This document shows positions 7,712-15,948 of a DNA stretch of 64,000 nt, piece after piece (positions within the stretch are counted from its first letter, which is position 1; the number at the start of each line of letters is the position of its first letter). Below the pieces are notes generated by a model. It was not told the DNA's origin and searched no databases. It saw only the letters and a program-made list of their open reading frames with translations. The DNA comes from Streptomyces sp. NBC_01723. GTDB lineage: Bacteria; Actinomycetota; Actinomycetes; Streptomycetales; Streptomycetaceae. Location: contig NZ_CP109171.1 of the NCBI RefSeq assembly GCF_036246005.1, positions 2,344,001-2,408,000 on the forward strand, read 5' to 3'. The position numbers were made by a program, and so were the translations under genes.

Positions 7712-9096
7712 GTGGCCCTGCTTTCGGGGTAGACGCCGGTGTCACTGGTGGTGGTCGGGGTCGCGGGGGCGGGCGCCGGGGTGGCCCGGTCGGGGCCGAC
7801 GGCCTCGCGGTAGCGGGCGACCGTGCCCTCGGCGGCGCGGGCCCAGGTGAAGTGCCGCAGCACGCGCTCGCGTCCGGCCGCGCCGAGGCGCACCCGCAGT
7901 TCCCGGTCGCCGAGCAGCCGGTTCAGGCCGGCGGCCAGCGCGTCCGCGTCGCCCGGCGGCACCGCGAGGCAGGTCTCCCCGTCGGGTCCCGCGACCTCCG
8001 GGACGGCCCCGCCGGTGGTGGCCAGCAGCGCCGTGCCCGTCGCCATCGCCTCGGCGGCCGGCAGCGAGAAGCCCTCGTACAGCGACGGCACGCACGCCAC
8101 CTCCGCCGACCGCACCAGGTCGACGAGTTCGGCGTCGGAGATGCCCTTGACGAACTCGACGGCGCCTTCGAGGCCGTACCGCTCGATCGCCTGGGCGACG
8201 GGTCCCTCCGCGGGTCGCTTGCCGACGACGACGAGGTGCGCCCGCGGGTGTTCGGTGCGGACCTTCGCGAGCGCCTCGACGAGGAAGACCAGGCCCTTGA
8301 GCGGCACGTCCGCGCTGGACGTGGTCACGATCCGGCCCGGCACCCGGGGCACCGACGGGTCGGGCGAGAACAGGTCGGTGTCGGCGCCGATGTGGACGAC
8401 GTGGATCCGGTCGTCCCGTACGCCGAGGTGGTCGACGATCTCCTGGCGGGAGGTGCCGGATACGGTGAGCACGGAGGGCAGGCGGCGCGCGACGCGCTTC
8501 TGCATGCGGGTGAAGGCGTACCAGCGGCGCACGGAGTACCGGCGCTTCCAGCCGTCGGCGGCGTCGAGTTCCAGTTGCCGGTCGACGGTGATGGGGTGGT
8601 GGATGGTGGTGACGAGGGGCGCGCCGACGTCGCCGAGCAGTCCGTACCCCAGCGTCTGGTTGTCGTGCACGACGTCGAAGTCGCCGCGGCGGGCGCGCAG
8701 ATGGCGGCGGGCGCGCAGCGAGAACGTCAGCGGCTCCGGGAATCCGCCGGTCCACATCGTGCCGACCTCGACCGCGTCGATCCAGTCGCGGTACTCGCCG
8801 CGGCCCGGGGTGCGGAAGGGGTCGGGCTGGCGGTACAGGTCGAGACTGGGCAGCTCGGTGAGGGAGAGCCGGTCGCCGGCCGCGGGGTCCTCGTCCAGGA
8901 CCGGATAGGGCTGGGCGCCGACGACCTCGACCCGGTGGCCGAGGCGGGCCAGTTCGCGCGAGAGGTGGCGGACGTAGACGCCCTGGCCGCCGCAGAACGG
9001 GTTCCCCTTGTAGGTGAGGAGGGCGATGCGGAGCGGTCGCAAGCCGTCGGCGGCGGGCTCCGGACGGGGACCCGTCCCACTGGCCTCAGCGGTCAC
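7705..9096 (-). CDS. Glycosyltransferase family 4 (GT-B fold)
   Basis: A 463-residue protein with the GT4 N-terminal acceptor domain (ALLTYKGNPFCGGQGVYVRH, LGHRVEVVGAQPYP) and a Glycos_transf_1 donor domain. In the donor domain the E-x7-E motif region reads LYEGFSLPAAEAMATGTALL, followed by GGAVPEVAG. HHPITVDRQL and the DVVHDNQTLGYG segment are also typical. It should move a sugar from a nucleotide-sugar donor to an unknown acceptor in the cytoplasm. It is the first gene of the leftward operon and is divergent from a KstR-like regulator, with a KstR-type palindrome 56 bases upstream of its start. Confidence 0.92.
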   Translation of the reverse strand: MTAEASGTGPRPEPAADGLRPLRIALLTYKGNPFCGGQGVYVRHLSRELARLGHRVEVVGAQPYPVLDEDPAAGDRLSLTELPSLDLYRQPDPFRTPGRGEYRDWIDAVEVGTMWTGGFPEPLTFSLRARRHLRARRGDFDVVHDNQTLGYGLLGDVGAPLVTTIHHPITVDRQLELDAADGWKRRYSVRRWYAFTRMQKRVARRLPSVLTVSGTSRQEIVDHLGVRDDRIHVVHIGADTDLFSPDPSVPRVPGRIVTTSSADVPLKGLVFLVEALAKVRTEHPRAHLVVVGKRPAEGPVAQAIERYGLEGAVEFVKGISDAELVDLVRSAEVACVPSLYEGFSLPAAEAMATGTALLATTGGAVPEVAGPDGETCLAVPPGDADALAAGLNRLLGDRELRVRLGAAGRERVLRHFTWARAAEGTVARYREAVGPDRATPAPAPATPTTTSDTGVYPESRATC

Positions 9097-9151
9097 TCCC
9101 GGGCCCCCTTCTCACTGCACTGTCCCGCGACACTACGCCGGGACGTTAATC

Positions 9152-9165
9152 TAGAACAAGTTTCA
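9152..9165. promoter_or_regulatory. KstR-type operator (TnnAACnnGTTnnA)
   Basis: TAGAACAAGTTTCA fits the 14-base consensus published for mycobacterial KstR exactly at all fixed positions. It lies between the GT4 gene start (9096) and the regulator gene. The neighbouring regulator has a KstR-like DNA-binding domain, so autoregulation and control of the GT4-methyltransferase-toroid operon are likely. Confidence 0.72.
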
Positions 9166-9290
9166 GACTTGATCGTCAGAGGCTCCGAATCTACCGGCAG
9201 GTAGCGGAGCTGGGACGAGTGGATCAGGTGATTCACGCCACGGCACGGCGCTCCGCCGGGCCACCGTGCCGGACGGACGACGGGGAGAAG

Positions 9291-9953
9291 GTGACCAAGG
9301 TGGACAACCCGGAAGCGGAATCAATTGCTCCGCAGCACCTCTCCCCCTCCCCGCCGCTCACCGAGCGACAGCGGGAGCGCCGCCGCCGCATCCTGCGCGC
9401 GACCGCCCAGCTGGCCTGCCGGGGCGGCTTCGAGGCCGTGCAGATGCGCGAGGTCGCGGAGTCGTCGCAGGTGGCCCTCGGCACGCTGTACCGGTACTTC
9501 CCGTCCAAGGTGCATCTGCTGGTCGCCACCATGCACGACCAGTTGGAGCGGCTGCACGGCACTCTGCGCAAGAGCCCGCCGGCCGGCGACACGGCCGGCG
9601 ACCGGGTGGCCCAGACCCTGATGCGGGCCTTCGGCGCGCTGCAACGCGAACCCCGGCTGGCCGAGGCGATGGCCCGCGCCCTGACCTTCGCCGACCGCAG
9701 CGTCTCCCCGGAGGTCGACCAGGTCTCCCGGCAGACCACCGCGATCATCCTGGACGCGATCGGCGGCATGGAGAACGCGACGCCCGCCCAGCTCTCCGCG
9801 GTCCGCGTCATCGAACACACCTGGCTCTCCACCCTGATCACCTGGCTCGCCGGCCGCGCCTCGCTCACCCAGGTCCGCGTGGACATCGAAACGGTCTGCC
9901 GCCTGCTCGACCTGACGGAGACCGGACCGGGGCGGGCGGCGGCGCACGTGTGA
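9291..9953 (+). CDS. TetR family regulator, KstR-like
   Basis: About 220 residues from the GTG at 9291. The helix-turn-helix segment reads FEAVQMREVAESSQVALGTLYRYFPSK followed by VHLLVATMHDQL; from memory this closely matches mycobacterial KstR (EAVQMR, ALGTLYRYFPSKVHLLV). The ligand-binding half has EAMARALTFADRSVSPEVDQV and VIEHTWLSTLITWLAGRAS, again like KstR. An upstream GTG (9219) extends the frame, but the ribosome site GGGGAG just before 9291/9300 favours the shorter forms. KstR responds to a CoA thioester of cholesterol breakdown; in streptomycetes the ligand and regulon may differ. Confidence 0.85.
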   Translation: MTKVDNPEAESIAPQHLSPSPPLTERQRERRRRILRATAQLACRGGFEAVQMREVAESSQVALGTLYRYFPSKVHLLVATMHDQLERLHGTLRKSPPAGDTAGDRVAQTLMRAFGALQREPRLAEAMARALTFADRSVSPEVDQVSRQTTAIILDAIGGMENATPAQLSAVRVIEHTWLSTLITWLAGRASLTQVRVDIETVCRLLDLTETGPGRAAAHV

Positions 9954-10060
9954 CGCCGGCTCGACCTGCGCACCACCGGCCGGCGCGGCGGGGGCCGAAC
10001 ACCCCGACCCCGCGCACCCGCCCCCGCTCCCCCGGCCGCCCCTCGGCCCGCGCGCCCCGG

Positions 10061-10200
10061 GCGGGTAAAGTGGCGGCGTCGTCATCACCCGTACGGGGGG
10101 AAGCCGGTGCAATTCCGGCGCTGACCCGCAACCGTGAACCGCCCGCGCCCGCCCAGGGACCTCCGCGGACGGTCAGCCGGAATGCCCCGCGCGGACGTGA
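10061..10200 (+). ncRNA. Cobalamin (B12) riboswitch
   Basis: The conserved B12-box core is clear: GGGAAGCCGGTGCAATTCCG, then GCGCTGACCCGCAACCGTGA, between about 10098 and 10137. Downstream, GGTCAGCCGGAATGCCCCGC supplies the usual pairing partner region. The 116 bases after 10200 contain GC-rich hairpins able to act as expression platform before the ATG at 10317. The element should lower expression of the five-gene operon below it when adenosylcobalamin is plentiful. Edges are approximate. This is the strongest functional clue for the operon: transport of cobalamin or a related corrinoid or precursor. Confidence 0.93.
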
Positions 10201-10316
10201 CCGGCTCACGTGCCCGGCGCCCGCCGGAGCACGGGCACCGTCGAGGCATACGGGGCCGAGCCGCCGGGGGTGCCCCGTGCTGCCCGGTCCCGCACAGGGA
10301 AAGGCACCCGCCGATC

Positions 10317-11555
10317 ATGAACGTCCGCCGTCGAGGCAGCGCCGCGGTCCTGGCCGCCGCAGCAGTGATCGGCGCCGCCGCCGCGCCCGCGGTCGCCGCC
10401 GACCCCTCACCGTCCGCCTCCGCGTCCAAGCCGGCGGCCCTGTTCGGCACCGGCGACCCCCAGTTCGACGGCGTCTGGCGCCAGTCCTTCGCGCTGCTCG
10501 CGCAGGACACCGCGGGCGTGATCCCGTCGCCGAAGGCCGTGGAGTGGCTCACCGGCCAGCAGTGCGCGAACGGCTCCTTCGCCCCGTACCGCGCCGACCC
10601 CGCCAAGGCGTGCGACGCCAAGACCATGGTCGACACCAACCAGACCGCCGCCGCGGTCCAGGCACTGTGGGCCGTCGGCGGACACGGTGACGTCGTCGAG
10701 GACGCCCTCGACTGGCTGAAGTCCGTGCAGAACAAGGACGGCGGCTGGGGCTACTCCCCCGGCGGACCCAGCGACGCGAACTCCACCTCCCTCGTCATCG
10801 GCGCCCTGACCGCCACGGACACCGACCCCACGAAGGTCACCAAGGGCGGCAAGTCCCCGTACGACGCCCTGCTGACGTTCGCCCTCCCCTGCGCCAAGGA
10901 CGACGGCGCCTTCGCCTTCCAGCCCGACAAGGACGGCAAGCTGCTCCCCAACGCCGACGCCACTGCCGCGGGCGTCCTCGGCTCGCTCGGCAAGGGCCTG
11001 GTCACCGGGCCCGGTAAGAAGGCGGCCGCCGCCACCTGCGCCGACGAGCCCGACCGTGCGCAGGCCGCCGCGAACGGCGCGGCGTACCTCGCCGGCGCCG
11101 TCGCCGAGGACGGCCACCTCAAGTCCGCCCTCGGCGGCTCCCCCGACCAGCCCGACTACGGCAACACCGCCGACGCGGTCGTCGCGCTCGCCGCGCAGGA
11201 CGGCGCGGACAAGGCGGCCGAGCCGCTGGCCTGGCTGGAGAAGAACGCCGCGAAGTGGGCGGAGGAGAGCGGCCCGTCCGCCTACGCCCAGCTGATCTTC
11301 GCCGCCCACGCCACGGGCACCGATCCGCGCGACTTCGGCGGCACGGACCTGGTGGAGGGGCTCAACGCGACGGGGCCGGCCCCCCAGGGAGCGAAGGCCG
11401 GCGACTCCGCCACGGCGAGCGACCAGGCCGCGGACGAGAACGAGAACAACGACGACTCCGGCTTCGGCGTCTGGTGGTTCGTCGGCGTCTGCCTGGTCTT
11501 CGGCATCGGCATCGGCTTCCTGCTCAGCGGCCGCAACAAGAAGCGGCAGCCGTGA
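10317..11555 (+). CDS. Exported alpha/alpha-toroid protein (squalene-cyclase-type repeats) with C-terminal membrane anchor, B12-regulated
   Basis: A 412-residue protein from the ATG at 10317 (GGAAAGG upstream). It has a Sec signal peptide (basic MNVRRRGS then an Ala-rich core, cleavage near AVAADPS). The toroid repeats have QW-like motifs: VEWLTGQQCANGSFAPY, LDWLKSVQNKDGGWGYS, then NSTSLVIGALTA, ATAAGVLGSLGKG and NTADAVVALAAQDG. After an acidic linker (ADENENNDD) comes one membrane helix (WWFVGVCLVFGIGIGFLL) and a basic tail NKKRQP, so the toroid should sit outside the cell. No cyclase DxDD motif is present. The alpha6/alpha6 toroid is the fold of the large domain of intrinsic factor and transcobalamin, which suggests a corrinoid-binding receptor (inference). 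It heads the ECF operon. Confidence 0.85.
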   Translation: MNVRRRGSAAVLAAAAVIGAAAAPAVAADPSPSASASKPAALFGTGDPQFDGVWRQSFALLAQDTAGVIPSPKAVEWLTGQQCANGSFAPYRADPAKACDAKTMVDTNQTAAAVQALWAVGGHGDVVEDALDWLKSVQNKDGGWGYSPGGPSDANSTSLVIGALTATDTDPTKVTKGGKSPYDALLTFALPCAKDDGAFAFQPDKDGKLLPNADATAAGVLGSLGKGLVTGPGKKAAAATCADEPDRAQAAANGAAYLAGAVAEDGHLKSALGGSPDQPDYGNTADAVVALAAQDGADKAAEPLAWLEKNAAKWAEESGPSAYAQLIFAAHATGTDPRDFGGTDLVEGLNATGPAPQGAKAGDSATASDQAADENENNDDSGFGVWWFVGVCLVFGIGIGFLLSGRNKKRQP

Positions 11556-12208
11556 CCCGCCGCGTCGTCCTCCTCTTCCTGGCCGCGTTCCTGCTGATCG
11601 GGAGCGCGGGCCAGGCGCAGGCCGCCGGGTACCGCTACTGGTCCTTCTGGGACCGCGACGGCGACCAGTGGGTCTACGCCACCCAGGGCCCGTCCCTCAC
11701 CCGTCCCTCGGACGGCGACGTCCAGGGCTTCCGCTTCGCGGTGAGCGCGAACTCGGACGACGCGGCCAAGCCGCGCGGCGCCGCGGAGTTCGCGTCGATC
11801 TGCGCGAAGACCCCGGCCGAGGACGGCAGCAAGCGGGTCGCCCTCGTCCTCGACTTCGGTACGGCGGCCGACGCGCCGTCCGGCGATACCCCGCCGGCCC
11901 GGCGCACGGCCTGCGCGCAGGTCGCTCCGGACGCCACGACGGCCGACGCCCTGGCCGACGTCGCGGGCCCGCTCCGCTACAACACCAGCGCGCTGCTGTG
12001 CGCGATCGGCGGCTACCCGAAGGCGGGCTGCGGCGAGCAGGTCTCGCAGGAGGCCGACCCGACGGCCACCGAGCCGCCGGACCAGCGGACCGCCCAGGAC
12101 GACGACACCGACGGCCCGTCCGTCGGCCTGATCGCGGGCATCGCGGTGGTGGCGGTCCTGGCCGGAGCAACAGCCTGGCAGGCGAGGCGGCGCAGGAATG
12201 CCCCGTAA
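11552..12208 (+). CDS. Exported, membrane-anchored small protein of the SCO2322 type
   Basis: A 218-residue protein. Its GTG start overlaps the previous stop (GTGA), so translation is coupled. It has a signal peptide (VVLLFLAAFLLIGSAGQAQA), then a beta-rich segment GYRYWSFWDRDGDQWVYATQ with a later DGDVQGFRFAV, an about 100-residue domain with three cysteines (ASICAK, RTACAQ, ALLCAIGG) plus AGCGEQV, an acidic Asp/Thr linker and a C-terminal helix (VGLIAGIAVVAVLAGATAW) with basic tail. I recall this as a streptomycete family named after SCO2322. The YWSFW..W.YA..G...DGD pattern resembles the DUF4430/transcobalamin beta-domain pattern; that similarity is by eye only. Partner of the toroid protein by position. 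Confidence 0.78.
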   Translation: MTRRVVLLFLAAFLLIGSAGQAQAAGYRYWSFWDRDGDQWVYATQGPSLTRPSDGDVQGFRFAVSANSDDAAKPRGAAEFASICAKTPAEDGSKRVALVLDFGTAADAPSGDTPPARRTACAQVAPDATTADALADVAGPLRYNTSALLCAIGGYPKAGCGEQVSQEADPTATEPPDQRTAQDDDTDGPSVGLIAGIAVVAVLAGATAWQARRRRNAP

Positions 12209-13400
12209 CGGGCAACCCGCCGAGCCGTCCGCGGGCAGTCGTGCCGCTGGGGCGGCGACCGTCCCGCAGAGAGGCGGCACCCCGCAAGCGCGGTCCAGCG
12301 CACCCACCCCCCGCCACCAGCGCACCGCCCCCCTCCACCCCGGCGCCTGGTGGCTCTGGGCGTTGGCCCTCGGTACGGCCGCCACCCGCACCACCAACCC
12401 CCTCCTCCTCGCCCTCCTCATCGCCGTCTCCGCCTACGTCGTGATCTCCCGCCGCCCCCACGCCCCCTGGTCCCGTTCCTACGGCGCCTTCGTCAAGCTC
12501 GCCCTGGCCGTCCTCGTCATCCGCCTCCTCTTCACCACGGTCCTCGGCTCCCCCATCCCCGGCACCCACACCCTCGTCACGCTCCCCGAAGTCCCCCTCC
12601 CCGACTGGGCGCAGGGCATCCGCCTGGGCGGCCGGGTCACCGCCGAGGGCCTCGCCTTCGCCCTGTACGACGCGATGAAGCTCGCCACGCTCCTCATCTG
12701 CGTCGGTGCCGCGAACGCCCTCGCCAACCCCTCCCGCCTCCTCAAGTCCCTCCCCGGCGCCCTGTACGAGATGGGCGTCGCCGTCGTCGTCGCCCTCACC
12801 TTCGCGCCGAACCTCATCGCCGACGTCCAGCGCCTGCGCGCCGCCCGCCGCCTCCGGGGCCGCCCCGACAACGGGGTACGCGGCCTGCTCCAGGTCGGAC
12901 TCCCGGTACTGGAGGGCGCCCTGGAGCGCTCCGTCGCCCTCGCCGCCGCGATGGACGCCCGCGGCTACGGCCGTACCGCCCGGGTCCCCACCGCCGTCCG
13001 CCGTACCACCGCCGCCCTCACCCTGGGCGGCCTGCTCGGCGTCTGCGCGGGAACGTACGGGCTGCTGACCGCCGCGGGCGGCACGTACGGCATCCCCGTC
13101 CTCGTCGTCGGCCTCGCCGCCGCGCTCGCGGGCCTGTGGCTCGGCGGACGCCGCACGGTCCGCACCCGCTACCGCCCGGACCGCTGGGACGCCCGCGCCT
13201 GGCTGGTGACCGGCTCCGGCGTGGCGGTCGCGGCGGCGCTGTTCCTCGCCGCCGCCCGCGACCCGGCGGCGCTGCACCCGGGCGTGGTCCCGCTGGTCGC
13301 GCCGTCGCTCCCGCTGTGGCCGGCCGCCGCGATCCTCGTCGGCCTGCTCCCGGCGTTCATCACCCCCGCACCCGAGACCGCCGCGAAGGAGCCGTCGTGA
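12198..13400 (+). CDS. ECF transporter transmembrane component EcfT (CbiQ family)
   Basis: A 400-residue membrane protein. The N-terminal about 45 residues are Pro/Ala/Arg-rich and cytoplasmic; about seven hydrophobic helices follow. The two coupling motifs that touch the ATPases are present: RLRAARRLRGRPDN and ALAAAMDARGYGRT. The latter is a classic A-R-G helix of CbiQ/EcfT proteins. It overlaps the previous gene by 11 bases and the ATPase gene by 4 (GTGA), in the B12-riboswitch operon. It should link the S component to the ATPase dimer for vitamin uptake. Confidence 0.93.
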   Translation: MPRNGQPAEPSAGSRAAGAATVPQRGGTPQARSSAPTPRHQRTAPLHPGAWWLWALALGTAATRTTNPLLLALLIAVSAYVVISRRPHAPWSRSYGAFVKLALAVLVIRLLFTTVLGSPIPGTHTLVTLPEVPLPDWAQGIRLGGRVTAEGLAFALYDAMKLATLLICVGAANALANPSRLLKSLPGALYEMGVAVVVALTFAPNLIADVQRLRAARRLRGRPDNGVRGLLQVGLPVLEGALERSVALAAAMDARGYGRTARVPTAVRRTTAALTLGGLLGVCAGTYGLLTAAGGTYGIPVLVVGLAAALAGLWLGGRRTVRTRYRPDRWDARAWLVTGSGVAVAAALFLAAARDPAALHPGVVPLVAPSLPLWPAAAILVGLLPAFITPAPETAAKEPS

Positions 13401-15094
13401 TCCGCTTCGAGAACGTGTCGGTCACGTACGACGGAACGAACCGACCAGCCGTCCAGGGAGTGGACTTCGAGGTCCCGGAGGGCGAACTGGTCCTCCTCGC
13501 GGGCCCGTCCGGCGTCGGCAAGTCCACCGTCCTCGGCGCGGTCGGCGGCCTCGTCCCGCACTTCACCGGCGGCACGCTGCGCGGACGGGTCACCGTGGCC
13601 GGCCGCGACACCCGCACCCACAAGCCGCGTGAACTGGCCGACGTGGTCGGCACGGTGGGCCAGGACCCGCTCTCCCACTTCGTGACGGACACCGTCGAGG
13701 ACGAGCTGGCCTACGGCATGGAGTCGCTGGGCCTGGCCCCCGACGTGATGCGCCGCCGGGTCGAGGAGACCCTCGACCTCCTGGGCCTCTCCGACCTCCG
13801 CGCCCGGCCCATCGCCACGCTCTCCGGCGGCCAGCAGCAGCGGGTCGCCATCGGCTCGGTACTCACCCCGCATCCCGACGTGCTGGTCCTGGACGAGCCG
13901 ACGTCCGCTCTGGACCCCGCCGCCGCCGAGGAGGTCCTGGCCGTCCTCCAGCGCCTCGTGCACGACCTCGGTACGACGGTCCTGATGGCCGAGCACCGCC
14001 TGGAGCGGGTCATCCAGTACGCCGACCAGGTCGTGCTGCTCCCCGCCCCGGGTGCCGCGCCGGTGCTCGGCGCCCCCGCGGACGTGATGGCCGTGTCCCC
14101 GGTGTATCCGCCGGTGGTGGGTCTCGGCAGGCTGGCCGGCTGGTCCCCGCTGCCGCTGACGATCCGCGACGCCCGCCGCCGCGCGGCCCCGCTGCGGGAA
14201 CGGCTCGCCGACCGCCGGATCCCGGAGCACACTCCGCCGGCGGCCGTCCTGCCCGCACCGCCCGCCCTCGGCGCCGCCCCCCGTCGCCGGCGACTCCTCG
14301 GCGCCAAGGCCCCGCAGCCGACCGCCGCCCCGCCCGCGGCCCCGTACGCCGCCGAGGTCCGCTCCCTCGCCGTGCGCCGCGACCGCGTCCAGGCCCTGCG
14401 CCACGTCGACCTGACCGTCTCCCCCGGCGAGACCGTCGCCCTGATGGGCCGCAACGGCGCGGGCAAGTCGACGCTCCTCTCGGCGCTCGTCGGCCTCGTC
14501 GCACCGTCCTCCGGCACGGTCCGGGCGGGCGACGCCGTGCCGCACCGCACGGCCCCCCGCGACCTCGTACGCCGCGTCGGCCTGGTCCCCCAGGAGCCGC
14601 GGGACCTGCTGTACGCCGACACGGTCGCCGGCGAGTGCGCGGCCGCCGACCGGGACGCGGACGCGGCGCCCGGCACCTGCCGCGCCCTGCTGACCGAACT
14701 GCTCCCCGGCGTCACGGACGACGCCCACCCCCGCGACCTCTCGGAGGGACAGCGCCTCACCCTCGCGCTGTCCGTGGTCCTGACGGCCCGCCCTCCCCTC
14801 CTCCTGCTGGACGAGCCGACGCGCGGCCTGGACTACGCGGCGAAGGCCCGGCTGGCCGGCATCCTGCGCGGCCTGGCGGCCGAGGGGCACGCGATCGTGC
14901 TGGCCACGCACGACGTGGAGCTGGCCGCCGAGCTGGCCCACCGGGTGGTGCTGCTCGCCGAGGGCGAGGTGATCGCCGACGGCCCGGCGGCGGACGTGGT
15001 GGTGGCCTCCCCGTCCTTCGCGCCGCAGGTGGCGAAGGTGCTGGCGCCGCGCAAGTGGCTCACGGTCGCGCAGGTACGGGAGGCCCTGGCATGA
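13397..15094 (+). CDS. ECF transporter ATPase, two fused ABC domains (EcfA-EcfA')
   Basis: A 565-residue protein from the GTG at 13397; the much longer open frame upstream is antisense-like shadow of EcfT. Domain 1 (about residues 1-230) has Walker A GPSGVGKS, Q-loop TVGQDP, signature LSGGQQQR, Walker B VLVLDEPTSALD and switch His in MAEHRLER. An Ala/Pro-rich linker of about 100 residues follows. Domain 2 (about residues 330-565) has Walker A GRNGAGKS, signature LSEGQRL, Walker B LLLDEPTRGLD and LATHD. The altered signature in domain 2 (LSEGQ) is typical of such fusions. It powers import through EcfT/EcfS. Translation is coupled to both neighbours (GTGA before, ATGA after). Confidence 0.95.
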   Translation: MIRFENVSVTYDGTNRPAVQGVDFEVPEGELVLLAGPSGVGKSTVLGAVGGLVPHFTGGTLRGRVTVAGRDTRTHKPRELADVVGTVGQDPLSHFVTDTVEDELAYGMESLGLAPDVMRRRVEETLDLLGLSDLRARPIATLSGGQQQRVAIGSVLTPHPDVLVLDEPTSALDPAAAEEVLAVLQRLVHDLGTTVLMAEHRLERVIQYADQVVLLPAPGAAPVLGAPADVMAVSPVYPPVVGLGRLAGWSPLPLTIRDARRRAAPLRERLADRRIPEHTPPAAVLPAPPALGAAPRRRRLLGAKAPQPTAAPPAAPYAAEVRSLAVRRDRVQALRHVDLTVSPGETVALMGRNGAGKSTLLSALVGLVAPSSGTVRAGDAVPHRTAPRDLVRRVGLVPQEPRDLLYADTVAGECAAADRDADAAPGTCRALLTELLPGVTDDAHPRDLSEGQRLTLALSVVLTARPPLLLLDEPTRGLDYAAKARLAGILRGLAAEGHAIVLATHDVELAAELAHRVVLLAEGEVIADGPAADVVVASPSFAPQVAKVLAPRKWLTVAQVREALA

Positions 15095-15948
15095 CCGGGC
15101 CCCCTGTCACTCCTCCCGACCGCCAGGCCCGCGCCGTCCGCCTGGGCCCGCGCTCGGTCACCGCACTGATCCTGGTCAGCGCGGTGGGCGTGGCCGGATT
15201 CGGCTGGCCCTTCCTGGCCCCGCCGGACGCCTCCCTCAACGCGCACGCCCAGGACGCGCCGTGGCTGTTCGCGGGCCTGCTGGTGCTGCTGGTGGCCGTG
15301 GTGGCGGCGACGATCTCGGAGTCGGGCCTGGGCCCGAAGGCCGTGGCGATGCTCGGCGTCCTGGCGGCGGCGGGCGCGGCCCTGCGCCCCATCGGCGCGG
15401 GGACGGCGGGCCTGGAACCGATGTTCTTCCTCATGGTCCTCAGCGGCCGGGTCCTCGGCCCCGGCTTCGGCTTCGTCCTCGGCTCGGTCACGATGTTCGC
15501 GTCCGCGCTGCTCACCGGCGGGGTGGGGCCGTGGATGCCGTTCCAGATGCTGGCGATGGGCTGGTTCACGATGGGCGCGGGCCTGCTGCCCGGCCCCGAC
15601 CGCCTGCGCGGCCGGGCGGAGCTGCTCATGCTGGCCGCCTACGGCTTCCTGGCCGCCTTCGCCTACGGCACGGTGATGAACCTGGCGGGCTGGACCTTCA
15701 TGAACACCCTCGCCTCGAACATCGCCTTCGACCCGGACGCGTCGGTCGCCTCCAACCTGGCCCGCTTCCTCGCCTACTGCCTGGCCACGTCGCTGGGCTG
15801 GGACGGCGGCCGCGCGGCGATGACGGTCGTCCTGACCCTCACCCTGGGCGCCCCGATCCTCAGAGCCCTGCGCCGCGCCACCCGCAGAGCGGCCTTCGAG
15901 GCCCCGATCACCTTCGAAGACCCCGAGAAGGCGAACGGCCCCACGTAA
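15091..15948 (+). CDS. ECF transporter substrate-binding membrane component (EcfS)
   Basis: A 285-residue membrane protein with about six or seven helices (ALILVSAVGVAGFGWPFLA; LFAGLLVLLVAVVAATIS; AVAMLGVLAAAGAALRPIGA; FFLMVLSGRVLGPGFGFVLG; ELLMLAAYGFLAAFAYG; AMTVVLTLTLGAPI). The small-residue helices and the GPGFGFVLGSVTMFASALLTGG stretch are typical of S components. The ATG overlaps the ATPase stop (ATGA). The riboswitch points to cobalamin or a corrinoid as substrate; the sequence alone does not prove it. It ends the operon. Confidence 0.9.
   Translation: MTGPPVTPPDRQARAVRLGPRSVTALILVSAVGVAGFGWPFLAPPDASLNAHAQDAPWLFAGLLVLLVAVVAATISESGLGPKAVAMLGVLAAAGAALRPIGAGTAGLEPMFFLMVLSGRVLGPGFGFVLGSVTMFASALLTGGVGPWMPFQMLAMGWFTMGAGLLPGPDRLRGRAELLMLAAYGFLAAFAYGTVMNLAGWTFMNTLASNIAFDPDASVASNLARFLAYCLATSLGWDGGRAAMTVVLTLTLGAPILRALRRATRRAAFEAPITFEDPEKANGPT

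Noticed and set aside
9219..9290. Upstream GTG start for the KstR-like regulator
   Set aside because: No ribosome site precedes it, the added residues are not like KstR, and GGGGAG before 9291 supports the shorter form.
12350..13396. Extension of the double ATPase frame upstream to 12350
   Set aside because: The extra residues are a Pro/Arg-rich shadow of EcfT. A GTGA overlap at 13397 gives an ATPase with normal length and start.
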